NCBI GenBank assembly: GCA_030272585.1
Contig: BSYQ01000013.1
Span: 1,984,001-2,048,000, forward strand
DNA: 64,000 nt
DNA from: Bryopsis sp. KO-2023
Lineage: Eukaryota; Chlorophyta; Ulvophyceae; Bryopsidales; Bryopsidaceae
Direction of reading: 5' to 3'
Shown: positions 22,350 through 39,718 of the stretch, piece by piece
How positions within the stretch are numbered: position 1 is the stretch's first letter
Layout of the letters: every line of letters begins with the position of its first letter
Made by a program: the position numbers and the translations under genes
Notes under the pieces: generated by a model
What the model was told of the DNA's origin: nothing
Seen by the model: the letters and a program-made list of their open reading frames with translations, nothing else
Databases searched by the model: none

Positions 22350-25300
22350 ATGATGAGCGCAGAGGACCACGGGGAGTTCTCCGTTGGCGACCTACCCACA
22401 GACATCTTGCGTTGCGTCATCAGTCGATTGAATGGCGCCGACCTGGAGAATTGCAGGCTGGTTTCAAAAGATTGGAGCCGCCTTGTCCTTGCATCCACAA
22501 CCGTGCTGAAACCGATCCGGCTTGCGAGCGAAGAAATATGTCGCAAGTAGGTTTTGTGCCCGTATCTACTCGTGTGTGAGCGGATTTCTTGCCTGGATCT
22601 AACTTGTGGTGTCTTTCCAGATTCCCCGACTTAACTGGACTGATTCTCGATCGCTCCATAGACGTCACGGACGATGAGATTCAACGGCTCGACCCGAACA
22701 GCCTCCACTCTCTCAGACACCTGGATCTTTCTTGCTGCAAAAAAATATCAAATCGCTGTCTCAAGCGGATCGCAGATTTCGGCAGCTTGACAAACGTCAG
22801 TTTTAGGAGCTGCAAAGAGGTGCTAAATTCACTTGCGAACGGGATCCTCCAGTTTTGTTCAAAAGGTAGTTGTACTCTCGTAGCACTTTACTGAAATCCA
22901 GCGCTCGTTTCACGTGTGTGATTACACTGCGAGACTTGCGCTAACGATGCGTATGCCCAGAATATGCGGGAACTGCTTGAAATGGTTGAGCAAAGATAAA
23001 GGATCGCACTCAAAAGACAATCGTGCGTCTTGCAGATCACACTGAACGGCCTGGAGCAGCTGTCTAAACTGCACCGCTTGACGTCGCTGAATCTAGCAGG
23101 CACAAGTATAAGAGGCTTCGATGGGGAAACATCATCAAGAGAACTCTCACAGGTGTTGGCAGAACTGATCGCGCGCGAGTAAAAGCCGAGAATTAAATAT
23201 CTGACTCAATTTAACATTGGCTTTCCTGCTTGGTGCAGAGTTTCGGTCGACTCCGAAGTCTGAAACTTGGAAATGGCTCGACATTGTCAGAAATTGACGA
23301 CGCCTTTCTTTGCACATTGCTTTCGCTCTTGCCAAATATCACTGAGCTTGACCTGTCTGGATGCGTGGATCTCCATCTCGAGGGTACTTGCACGACGAGT
23401 GGCTTCCTCTTTGGCTTTTGCTTTACGCTTCAATATTGGACGAAGAGTAGGGAGAAAGTTTGGCCATTTATAAACGGCCAAACAGAATTTAATAATTCTG
23501 AATTTTTTGTTTGTTGCAGGTGCAGGCACGTTGCCCCTCCTGAAGAATCTGAAGACCCTGGTGTTGCAAAACTGTCTCGCGACGAATGCCATGGGAATCG
23601 CACACGTTGCGGAAACGAGGTCTCTGACCAGCCTGAACCTGCGTGGCATGTTCAATCTGTTGGACGAGCATATGATTTGCCTCAGCTCCCTTGTAAAGCT
23701 GGAGACTTTGAGCCTGCAAAGCTGCGAAAAACTAACTGGTGTGTATTTCCCGCTCGCTGCACAAGCAGGCAATGATCGCCTGCCTGTTGGGAGTCCGTTT
23801 TGCTTCGGAAGCAAAACGGAAAAGAACATTCCACCAAAGAAATAAGTTCCTGCTTGCAGGTGCTTTTTTCCCTTTCTGGACCACCATTCGAGAGCTAAAG
23901 CATTTGAATCTTGGGAAGTGTGCTAGCCTCACTGCGCAAGGGCTGTCAAACGTATCCCTCTCATTTCCGTATCTTCTGTCGCTGAACTTGGACAACTGCG
24001 ATAATTGCGCGAGCGCGATAAATATGAACACCCTCGGAGCTCTCCGAAGTTTAAAGGAGCTCAGCCTTCGTGATATTAAATGCCTGCGCCATGGAAGATG
24101 GGATTGGGACAGAGACACTTCGACGGCAGAGGCTGGGCTAGGTCTCACCACGCTGGTTATTGAGGGAAGCTATGGGTATGGCACCTCAGGTGCTGTGGCC
24201 ATTGGAAAAATGACAAACCTGAGAGAGTTAGATTTGGGTGCATGCGACCAAAGAACATTCATTCCAGGTGAGCAAAATGATTCTGCAGGAAAAGAAACCT
24301 AGCATTCTCAGTAGGCCTGCAGCAGCAGCTGGGAGGTGGAAAAGCCTCCATAGCAATATTCCAACACATGTTGAGAAACAATGAACACAGATACAGACAA
24401 CTGTGGATTGTTCACCATAGGCAGTGCATTTTATCCTCTGCCGAATGAAAGGTTGCGCTAAGAGTTTGTACTGTTTGATTTCTTGCAGGTGGAGCATTCT
24501 TGCGATCTTTGAGTCACCTGGTTGCGCTCAGTCTAAAAAATTGCTACGTCCTAAGTCTTCCAGAGTTGAGACATATCAGTGCACTCGAGCGTTTGACGTC
24601 TTTGGACCTTTCCCGATGCGGCAATCGCACCCCAGACGTCGGCACTCTCGTTTCTCATATCAGCACGCGTCAGACGCACTACCACGGCGACCTCATCCCA
24701 CAAGAAATGCTTTCCTTGTGGGATAGTTTCTGTCTGGCAGGAGACACGAATCAGTGGGAAAAACGACAAGCATTCGTTGATACGGTGATTCAAGGGGCGA
24801 GCGACGATATTCGGGAGGAGTGCAAAACGAACGACAGCACCTGTGGGGTTGTGGAGAGGTGCAATGGAATGACGGAGATAACTTCCGTACTTGCATCCAC
24901 AGCTCAAATGTCGCAACGACCTTCTTCCTGTGATTCAGAACTGGAAGAAGCTTTCCGCCAATCAGACTTTGATGTTGGGCTGTGCTGGGGCTCCTTGTTT
25001 CCAGCCCCCACCATAACTTCGCTCATTCTCAGAGGGTGCGACCATTTGACAGACATGGGAATCGCGGCGCTCGGCAGAGTACACACCCTGCGAAAGCTGG
25101 CGATTGATTGCTGCAAACACATTTTGGGAACGGGAATGTCGGCGTGGCAGGATCTGGTCAACCTTACAGACCTCAGCGTCCAGGATTGCCGCGTTTTGTG
25201 TGATACCGGGCTTGAATGCTTGGCGAAATCCCTGCAGAAGGGAACTTTGAGGCGTCTCGACATCTCAGGATGCCGTGGGGTAACAGACAAGGGAATGATG

Positions 25301-25645
25301 TCCCTTCGAAATCTGCGTGGTTCTCTCTCGAATCTGTGTGTGTGTGCCTGCACGGAGCTTTCGAACAAGGGTCTGGGGTGGATATCTCGTTTGCACGAGC
25401 TGAGGAGTCTCAACATCAGCATATGTCCCGACATTGACGACCGTGGGTTGCAAAGGCTGTCTGGATTGCGGAATTTGACGGAGTTGGATATGAAGTTCTG
25501 TTGGAGGGTGGGTGATGACGGGATGTCTGCCGTGGCACAGTTGATCAGTCTGAAAAGGTTGACTATCACTGGCTGCCACAATATCACAAAAGAAGGAATG
25601 GCATGCGTGGGACACATTTCCGTAGACTCGGGAGGTCACGCGTAA
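22350..25645 (+). CDS. F-box and leucine-rich-repeat protein (Cys-containing LRRs)
   Basis: Exons 22350-22546, 22621-22819, 23036-23152, 23239-23383, 23520-23738, 23860-24267 and 24489-25645 join in frame to 813 residues. An F-box lies near the N-terminus (FSVGDLPTDILRCVISRLNGADLENCRLVSKDWSRL), the part that in this family binds SKP1 of an SCF ubiquitin ligase. The rest is a long series of LRRs of the AMN1/FBXL type (LRHLDLSCCKKISNRCL, LTNVSFRSCKEITLNGL, LRRLDISGCRGVTDKGM, LTELDMKFCWRVGDDGM), which would bind the substrate. A non-LRR insert of about 120 residues, Gln/Ser/Thr-rich, interrupts the repeats (about 24640-24990). ATG 22350 is followed at once by a second ATG. The substrate cannot be read from the sequence. 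Confidence 0.85.
23458..23500. repeat. two back-to-back intronic hairpins
   Basis: In the 23384-23519 intron, GTTTGGCC/GGCCAAAC (23458-23465 and 23476-23483) is followed directly by CAGAATT/AATTCTG (23483-23489 and 23494-23500). They lie 20 bases before the 3' splice site. Confidence 0.75.
23765..23819. repeat. two intronic hairpins in the next intron
   Basis: In the 23739-23859 intron, GCAGGC/GCCTGC (23765-23770 and 23778-23783) is followed by CCGTTTTGCTTC/GAAGCAAAACGG (23795-23806 and 23808-23819), a perfect 12-base stem with a one-base loop. Confidence 0.8.
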
Positions 25646-26137
25646 CGCACGTGCTCCCATCAGTCTTGGACTGACAGGGAGACACGGGGGGAATTCGACA
25701 CTTTGTTGACTAGAGCTCATTTCCTTCACGCAGGGTCTGGCAACCTTTTCATAGTACACCATTTTTTTGGGCAGTTGAGAGTAACGTCAGATCTGTAGCT
25801 GGTGTTGACCCCAGAGTTTCTTTCGTCACTGTATGTACAGTTGTCGAAACCTTTCACCGAGCTGCTGGCTGAAATGATATTTGTCGTGTTTCTGTAACCA
25901 CTCTTGTTCACGAAAAACGAAAGCACCACAAGGTCGAGGTCGGAGCCTTTCGGTAACCATCACATTTGACCTTGAAAGTGTCTGAAAGGTCAGATGATGC
26001 TGGACTGTTTTCTGAACAAAGTAAACAGTATTCAACTACCAACTCTACACCAACACATTCCACTATCCCCACCCTCTCCAAAAAAGATCAAGACGAAAAC
26101 AAGAAACCAAAACAAAAATCCCCACCGCCTCTCCATG
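25646..26137. other. convergent 3' flank between the F-box and NERD1-like genes
   Basis: This holds the tail-to-tail ends of a plus-strand and a minus-strand gene. No gene-like frame or RNA gene was seen. Confidence 0.5.
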
Positions 26138-32262
<6,125 letters not shown>

Positions 32263-32526
32263 GCGTGCCACCACAAAATTCGAAAAGGAAAAAACGATTC
32301 CAGCAACCCAACCCGCAGCCCTTTGTTCCACCAAAAGCGTGACGGACTGTGTCGATCACGTGAAATTTGGTGTACCCGTTGCGTTACGCACACAGCGTTA
32401 CTCGGGAAGACATATGGAACAAAATGGAATTTTTTTTATTGAAGGGCTTTGGGAGTTTGGGGAGTGGAGCGCTTGCGTGTGGAAACCGTTTTCGATTCTG
32501 CAAGATCGTATCCATTTTTCGTGTCG
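32263..32526. promoter_or_regulatory. short bidirectional promoter between NERD1-like and golgin-84-like genes
   Basis: The two ATGs are 264 bases apart and point away from each other, so both promoters and both leaders must lie here. A palindromic CACGTG (G-box/E-box) sits at 32357-32362, near the middle. No TATA box is obvious. Shared control of two predicted Golgi proteins is inference. Confidence 0.55.
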
Positions 32527-35500
32527 ATGTCGTCCTGGTTGAAAGCTGCGGAAGAATTTCTGGATGGCTCCGAACAACCCCAAACACCACCTGGGGCCAA
32601 GTCAAGTTCACTGGATTTTGCTGGTGGGTGTTTTTTGCACAGCTTTTTGGACAGGTTTTTCCACTTTAATCATTTCTTTGCTTCCTAAGCGAATGTACAC
32701 CCTGCTAAAAAAAAATAGAAATCCCTAACTTGTGGATTTTTTTTTAAATTTATTGTCATGCAGTCCAGTAACCAACTTGTTTGTTTTCCCTGCATTGTCA
32801 GGAAATAGAGAAACGACAGCCAGACTGGGAGGCTCCCCTGACTACAAAAAATCCCCACTGCTGTCTGGAGAATCTCATGGAGGGAACTCGCATGGAACTG
32901 CTTTTGGCTTGGAAGGTCAAAAGCAAGTGGAATTCAAATCATTGAGAAAATCTGATGGTGATAAGAAATTCGGTTTACGGAGGGACGTCAGCGATGCGGG
33001 CCTGAAACAGGAAGTCGAAAAAACAATCAAAGATATGCAAAGTCGTCAGACTGAAGAAAACCCCAGGTGAAGGAACTGTCGAGTATGCTGGGGAAGGGGG
33101 AAGAAATAATGCAGGGAAAATCGCATGAAAGTCATGTAAAATAGTGCCCCCAAAGGATATAAAGAAAGTAACTTGTGACAGAAAAATACGACGTTTTTAT
33201 TGTAATAAGATATCAAGATATAACAAGAGATATGTGACATTGAAGCTGGAAGTCCCATGTGACGGATCCGTTGTGAATCAACTTTCATCAAGCGATATGA
33301 GCCCACTGCTCAGCTGTAAACATTAATAAATCATGAACAAGGTCAAGTGTCGTGGGCCTCTGTGCCAATCTTTTTTCTGTCTGTTTTTTTTAATTCATTT
33401 TTTTGGGGAAGGAAATGGAAAGGGCCTGACAAAAAATTACCTGCTGGTGTATTGCTCAATGGAACAGGGAAGCTCGACTGCTGCAAGTGTGTGAGCAGTT
33501 GAGAGGGCAAGTAGCAAACCTCAAGGTAAACAAAAAAAAATTCTCCTTGAAACCCCAGCTTGCTTGAAACCCCCTAATAAAATGTTGACGTCGAACATCC
33601 TCGATAAGAACTGACTGATCAGAATTCCATCTGCTAAGTTTTCAAATTGCACATATTTCTGTGTAGGATGAGAATGCAAAGCTGGAGGGCAGACTACGGG
33701 ACGCCAATTCGCGAGCCAAAAAGGAAAGCGGCCAAGCCGAGAGCCTGGAGAAAGAACTTCATGATCTTGATGCTTCCAGGTCTGACTGGGTCACATATCT
33801 AGCATGGTGTTGGCTGTGCAACAGGCACCATTAAAATGCAAAGTTTTTTTTTTTCCATCTCCGGGATCTTAAGGCTTTTTGTTTTTTGGCACTCGCAGTT
33901 CAAGGAGGGAGGCAACGCTTCAGGCTGAGGTGGTAGCAAAGGTGAGTTTGAAGTTTTATGGACTGGAAAAAATCAGCTTAGATTCACATCGTAGTTTTAG
34001 GCCAGGAGGGTTGAACTCCCAGAACCTACCCACTCCACGGAAAAATTGCAACCATCAGGATATGACCCTGGGTCACTGACACATTAGTCATATGGTGGTA
34101 AACCTACTGAACCCCACCCCCCCCCCCAGGAAAAAAAGGCACTTTGCACAGAAAACAAAAGCCGCTTTACTAATAGCATGTCTACTAGTACCCCCTGTTT
34201 TTTGGGAGATACCCCTCCTGGAAAGAGTTATTTCTCACAGTGCAGCCCACATCAAGCGAAAACGTTAATGACGATATTTTCTCAGTGGGTTGGGGGCTAC
34301 GGTGTCAGGATCTAGAAATTAACAAAATCAACGGCGATCTGGAAGCTGCCAAAAAATGGGGTTTGGAACTCCAAGATCAAGTGGCAGCGCTGAGGGAGAC
34401 CAATCAACAGCTGCTCGAAGACCACCAAGCAGATCAAGGCCGAATGATGGAAGGTGTGGTAAGGGCTGTTGAGATTCCACCCAAATTTAACGGGCAGCAA
34501 GCTTCGCATGTTCCAAATGGAAATACAGCACCTCACACCTCCCAATTGACCTGAAAAAGCATTCCAAAATCAAAGAGATCTCCCCCTTGGATGGCTTTTG
34601 TATTGTTGGGCATCTGCACCCACTCCACTGTTTTTCATTATCCTTGAAAAACGTTATGCAAGGATAATGAATTGGTGTGCTTGGCCTCCTCCCTTTGATA
34701 AACCACCTTCTTTTTTTTACTTGCTGAGTGACAGAAAGCTGGGATAGTGGGTTGGGTAAATTACTGACGAAACGAAATGACATGTGGTGGTTACAGCTCT
34801 GCGTGACCAGCTTGCTGATGCGGAGCGGCTGCTGGAACAAGAAAGGGGGGAGCATGGCAGGGTGAGTAAATCTGCCGGGATCAGAGAAACAGAACTTCAA
34901 CAGGAGCTCACCGACAGCGCTGGGGCCCTCGCCAAGATGCAACGACAGCTGGATGAACGAAATTCAAGGGTGAACGGTAGGTCGAGGGAAAAAAAAAGCA
35001 CAAAACAAAATCGCAGTTGTTTTTGGGTTTTGCCCTTGGTCCAGAAATTTGGATATCTTCTTTTTTTGGGGGGGGAGTTCATGAATGCATGGATAGGAAC
35101 AGAGTGATCGAAAAAAACGAAATATCTGTGGTGTTGCTGGTACAGATTTGGAAGCTAGAGTGTCAAGCTTGGTGGGTGAACTGCACAGGGCATCCAGCCC
35201 AGCCCTTGTCACTGCGAATGCTGGCATGTCTGACAGGGCGTTGGAGATCGAGTCTCTGGAGCAACAGCTTATGACAGCGAATGCCAAGATCGAAGATGAT
35301 ATGCACAAGGCGAAAATGGCCAACGATTGTATCAGTGAGCTTTCCCATAAAGTGGAAATGTTGGAGCAGCAGTTGTCCAGTGCCCCAGCCCAGGTATCAG
35401 GAAAAAAACCTACTAAAACTTCTGGGGCTCTTTTTATTGTTATGGCTTATTTGTAGAATCCCAAGAAAGTCACTAGGAGCTCGATTGAAGTTTTGTCAAA

Positions 35501-36203
35501 AACTGTGTCAAAAATAGTTCTTTATTGCTTCAGGTGAGTTTTTTTTACAGATGCTGAACCAATACTTTTATTTTGGCTGGCTTTTTAGCTTTTTCTTGGG
35601 AGTCCTGAGCGGGAGGGAATCAATCAAGCTCAATCAGATCCAATCAATTGATATTTCCGGTGGTTTTCATGGTTTTCCTCGCTCTTTTTCATTTTTTTTT
35701 TTTTTTAATAAGTCTGGCTGGATGTCTTGCTACAGGCCTCCTCCACTCAGCTGGAAGATCGGCTCAAAGAAGTCACGGAGCTGCTGTACCAAAAACAAAC
35801 TCAATACGAACGTCTGGCATCCGAAAAAGCGTCCCAGCACCTGACGATGGAAAGACAACTCCAGATCGCCCAGGACCAAATCACAGTTTTAAAAACTCGT
35901 GTCGATTCCGTGAATCGAACTCATTCTTCAGGGAATGACACAGTGATCCCCATGGACTCTCTAGGGGAAGCTTTTTATAACCTGGCAAATCACAAGAGGG
36001 TGGGACGAGCCGTGCGAACGGGGGCTCTGTTCGTGGATAATACGGCCTCCAAGCTGGTGTTTTTGCTTCGCCAGTATCCATTGTGGCGGGTGGGGGTGTT
36101 TTTGTACATTGTCTTCATACATCTGTATTGTTATTTGCTCATATCCAGAATGCAGCGACAAGCGGTGGTATCTTTGGAGAAGCCACAAACAGGCGGTCCT
36201 TAG
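32527..36203 (+). CDS. golgin-84-like Golgi coiled-coil protein
   Basis: Exons 32527-32623, 32802-33066, 33468-33525, 33667-33779, 33899-33941, 34309-34453, 34797-34976, 35146-35393 and 35736-36203 join in frame to 538 residues. The N-terminus MSSWLKAAEEFLDG matches plant golgin-84 homologues, which begin with the same SWLKAAE block. Residues from about 120 to 430 are heptad-rich coiled coil (for example LEQQLMTANAKIEDDMHKAK and LEDRLKEVTELLYQKQTQYE). The C-terminus has the golgin-84 signature: a conserved region (GRAVRTGALFVDNTASKLVF), then a membrane span (WRVGVFLYIVFIHLYCYLL) and a short cytosolic-type tail. The family tethers vesicles at the Golgi. It shares a promoter region with the NERD1-like gene. 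Confidence 0.87.
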
Positions 36204-36912
36204 ACGTGGAGTTGGCTCTTTTTTGCCTTTTCCTCCGCTGGTGGTGGTTTTGCCGTCGGCTGTGGGTTCTTTGGGGAATTTTGGGAGGAGGAGGGGAGGG
36301 GGGGGGGGCTTTTAGGGGAGATTTCTACCGAGGGTCAGTCTCTTGGCGATGCAACCTGAAATGGGTGGGTGTAATGGGCTCGCAGAAATGTGAGATGCTT
36401 TGATTGGTGGTTGGCATGGCAGGAAAGCAGTAGGAAATCTGTGCAAATAAAGGGGTGTTGGGTGGTTGCATTGAATTTTGGTTCGTGTCCATTGTACGAT
36501 TGATTTTGCCGCTTCAGAGAAGTCTGTCTCGTTCAGATTCCAATGGCTGTTTAATCGGTGAATTAAGCCAGTTAATTGGTGGGGATTTAACTTCTTGGCG
36601 GGAGACCTCCACCAGAAGGCAAGTGAACCCCCCCCCCCCCAACTCCAATTCTGACTCGACACCCGCCAAAAAGTCGCACCAAGCGCGGGTGCCAAGCAAA
36701 AGTTTTTTCCATCCACATTTCCCGTCAACATCAACTTTCCATCCAGATCGATTCTGGATCAAGCGTCGCCAGCCTGGACGCCGATTCCTGCGATTTCGAG
36801 TTTTTTGACAAAAGTTCTTTTCTTGTCGACGACAGTTGCCGATCCTGAGCCGCGCGGACCTTTTTCGACCTCTCTTTATCAGTTTCCGTCTTTCGCTAGC
36901 CCGTCTTATACA
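36204..36912. other. intergenic DNA and CURT1 leader
   Basis: G-rich near 36280-36310 and a C run near 36630-36640. Long frames on both strands overlap here and into the CURT1 first exon, but have no domain. The last 110 bases are open in the CURT1 frame without an earlier ATG. Confidence 0.45.
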
Positions 36913-38588
36913 ATGGTCGCGATCGTGTGCGGTTCCCCAAACGTCAGAACCGTCGTCGGCTCGAAACCTGCGAGGTGGAGCCCATTGCCAACCGTGAAAC
37001 CCGGATATGGCGTTTCCCCAAGGACCAGTCTCTCTAGAGGTGAACGCCGTCGTCTTGCAGCGAACCGTCACCTGCATCTCGCTCGGTTGTTTTTGGAGAA
37101 TCAACTCGGGTTAGCCAAGCAACGAGCGGATACAAAGGTTTTAAACACTTTTCTGTTCGGTCGGTGCTCGACCTGTCTGCGTTTCGCGACGTTCTGGACG
37201 TTGCGTAGAGGGATCTGTTTTTTTTTTCTCGCGGGTGTCAGTCGAGTGGCCCTGCGGGCGGGGGTGATCTGCGATGATCTGGACTCTGCTGAACGACGAC
37301 TGGTAACGGTTTTGGTTGCTTGTTTTCGGGGGTGGTGCAGGTCGCTCTGTGGTCGTCAAAGCGGAGGAAGTCGACTTCGACGCTCTGTTGATCAAGGTTG
37401 CGGACGAGGTAAATCTTCCCAATTTCAACTTTTTGCCAACTTCAACGAGAAGAGAATCAAACAACGATCATCTTAAAAACAAATCTGACAAGGATGCCTC
37501 CAAAGTGATTCAACTGGCAACAAAAACAGGGCAGATTTTTGCAGTGCAAAAGTGTTTCTGGGGGGTTGGCTCCCACAATAGATAGATTCTATTTCACTTT
37601 GTTTCAGCATGTGTGAATAATGAATGGGAATAGATCCAACGTTTTTTCTTTTGTGCCAGTGATTTTCTGGTGAAAATCTTACCTCCCTGTCTGTCTGTCC
37701 TGAAATTGTCATTCATCCCATCATGACTGTTCTCCCCTGCCCGCTTGGTTTTTTGGATTGGCTGGAAACTCCCAGATAGTTTTTTGAGATTCTGAATAAA
37801 ACTGGTTGTAATGATGTTTGACTTGGTGGCACTGTTTTTACATTTTCCTTTTTTTGTATGTGGGCGTTCAGTTTGACAAGCTTGACAACAAGCCAGTGGT
37901 GATCGGCTACGGTGTGGCTGCTCTATTTTCGCTCTTCTTCGTGGAATGGCTGATCCACTTGCCAGGATTGGACTTCGTAAGTCAACAGCAGCACTTTTCA
38001 TGCTTTTTGTGCCATACGGAAGTTTCAAGTTTTTTCCCCCAACTGGACACAGGAAATACAGTTTTTCCATCGACAGGATTATTTCCGACGCTCAGATGTG
38101 TTATTTGCTACAATTTTTCTTAGAATTGTTATAGATATTTTCTGGAAAAAGAGGATGAGAATATAGAAACCATAAAATAGTTGAGAGGCCAGGAAGAGGT
38201 AATGCAGTTTTTTTTTGGAAGGTAGTTTTTTTTAACCTCTGCAGCCATGACTGTCCGGGGATTTCTCCCGCCCCCTCCCCCCCCCCCGGGAAATCACTGT
38301 AGAGTAAAAACAGCAGTGTTGCCCTGGTTACTTTTCGGGGGATTTCAGTGCCTGCTTTTGCACAGCAATTCTGGAGTTTCTTGAATTAAGCAGCGCGTAT
38401 GAATATCTGATTGTTTTGTTCTCCCATTCACTGTTCAGTTGATTGGCTTCCCTGTGCAACTTCTCGGAGTCGTGATTGCCCCCTACTTGGCAATCCGATA
38501 CGGTTTGGACAAGGAAGATTGGTATGGAGACATCGAGACCTTCCTCAAGAGAACCGCAGAATTGCTTCCAGGCCTCAAGAAGAATTAA
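36913..38588 (+). CDS. CURT1: CURT1/CAAD-domain thylakoid curvature protein
   Basis: Exons 36913-37039, 37341-37408, 37872-37976 and 38439-38588 join in frame to 149 residues. The first 45 or so residues (rich in Ser, Arg and Pro, no hydrophobic core, ending near SRGRSVVVKAEE) look like a plastid transit peptide with a typical cleavage context. The mature part has the CURT1/CAAD layout: an amphipathic helix (DFDALLIKVADEFDKLD), two membrane helices (VIGYGVAALFSLFFVEWLI and LLGVVIAPYLAIRYGL) and a short C-terminal helix (IETFLKRTAELL). Proteins of this family oligomerise at grana margins and bend thylakoid membranes; in cyanobacteria the same domain is appended to tRNA synthetases. No synthetase part is present here. 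Confidence 0.85.
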
Positions 38589-39718
38589 GGGGGTTTTTTC
38601 AAAAATTTCTTTCGAAGTTTGCAGTGTGAAGTTGCCCAAAAAACAACAGAAAGCGCGCTGTGGAAAACTTCCCTATAAGTTTTGGAGAAGAAAAAAAAGG
38701 AAAGACGATAGAGAGAGAAGAAGAAAAAAAGAGAAGAAAAAAAAAGAAACGAAACAAAAAAATATTTGACGTGTGAGGAGAAAAAGCAAGGAAAAAAAAA
38801 AAAAAAACAGGCCAGGAGTTTTCGATAGAGAGGAATTGAAAGAGATCATTTTTGAATGTGCGGTGTTGTGTGGGAGGATTTTTCATAAAAGTGTTCTATG
38901 AAAAAAAAGTGTTGGGGTTTTTTCTTCGTTTCGCGTTTGGGGAGCGAGGCTCTGAAAACAAAGCAACGTGCCCTTGTATTGGAAAACGTCCGCATCTTTT
39001 TGCTCTGCCTGTTTTTTTTCTTTTTGGTTTTTTTGTGTTTTTCCTTTTTTTTGTGTGAAGAAAATATGTTCTAAAGGGATGTTTTTGAAAGAAAGAAAAA
39101 AACAAACAAAGAATGAGAGGATGATGCAAAAAAAAAACATGAATTATGTTCCTTTGTTCCTGTGTGTGTGTGGAATCCTGTGAAAAAAGAGCAAGTTTAT
39201 GTTGCGAAATGCAATGTTGTACAATTTGGTGCTGGCTTCTGTCTGACTCATGAATGCATTCGTTTCGTTAGCTGGTGCAGAATTTGGGGCAGGCCCACTG
39301 TCCCACTCCTCATTCAAACTGCAAGAATAAATGAAATAAAGGACAACCAATGAAATAAATTGACACATATCTGCCAGTTGTGCAGTATCTTCTTTTCTCA
39401 ACCTCAGCAGTAACCTTCACCAAAAAAAAAAACAAGAAGCAAAAACTCCAGAAACAATGAGGCCATCTCTTTTGTTGCCTCAAAATAAAACCAACCAAAT
39501 GGCAATGCTTTTTTTTCGTTCAGTTCAGAATAGCAGACCCCTTTCCAGAAAAAAATATATGTATATATATCAAGATATATCTGTACTGAAATCGCCACGA
39601 GGAAGGTGCCCACCAGATTCCAAGCAAAAAACAAAAAAAAGGAATTCAATTTTTTGGCTTGTTTCAGCTTTCGTCCAGAGGAGTCGTCACGAGATTCCTT
39701 GAATTGGTGTGTTGAATT
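38589..39718. other. intergenic DNA, A- and T-run rich
   Basis: The CURT1 3' flank is A-rich (38690-38810) and then T-rich (39000-39060). Repeated frames on both strands are low-complexity Lys/Phe strings. AATAAA-like and ATGAAATAAA sequences lie near 39330-39358. Part of the end is the PLAA promoter and leader. Confidence 0.5.

Noticed and set aside
36514-37104. 196-codon open frame on the minus strand
   Set aside because: It is antisense to the CURT1 transit-peptide exon and leader, has no domain, and the sense strand gives a convincing gene.
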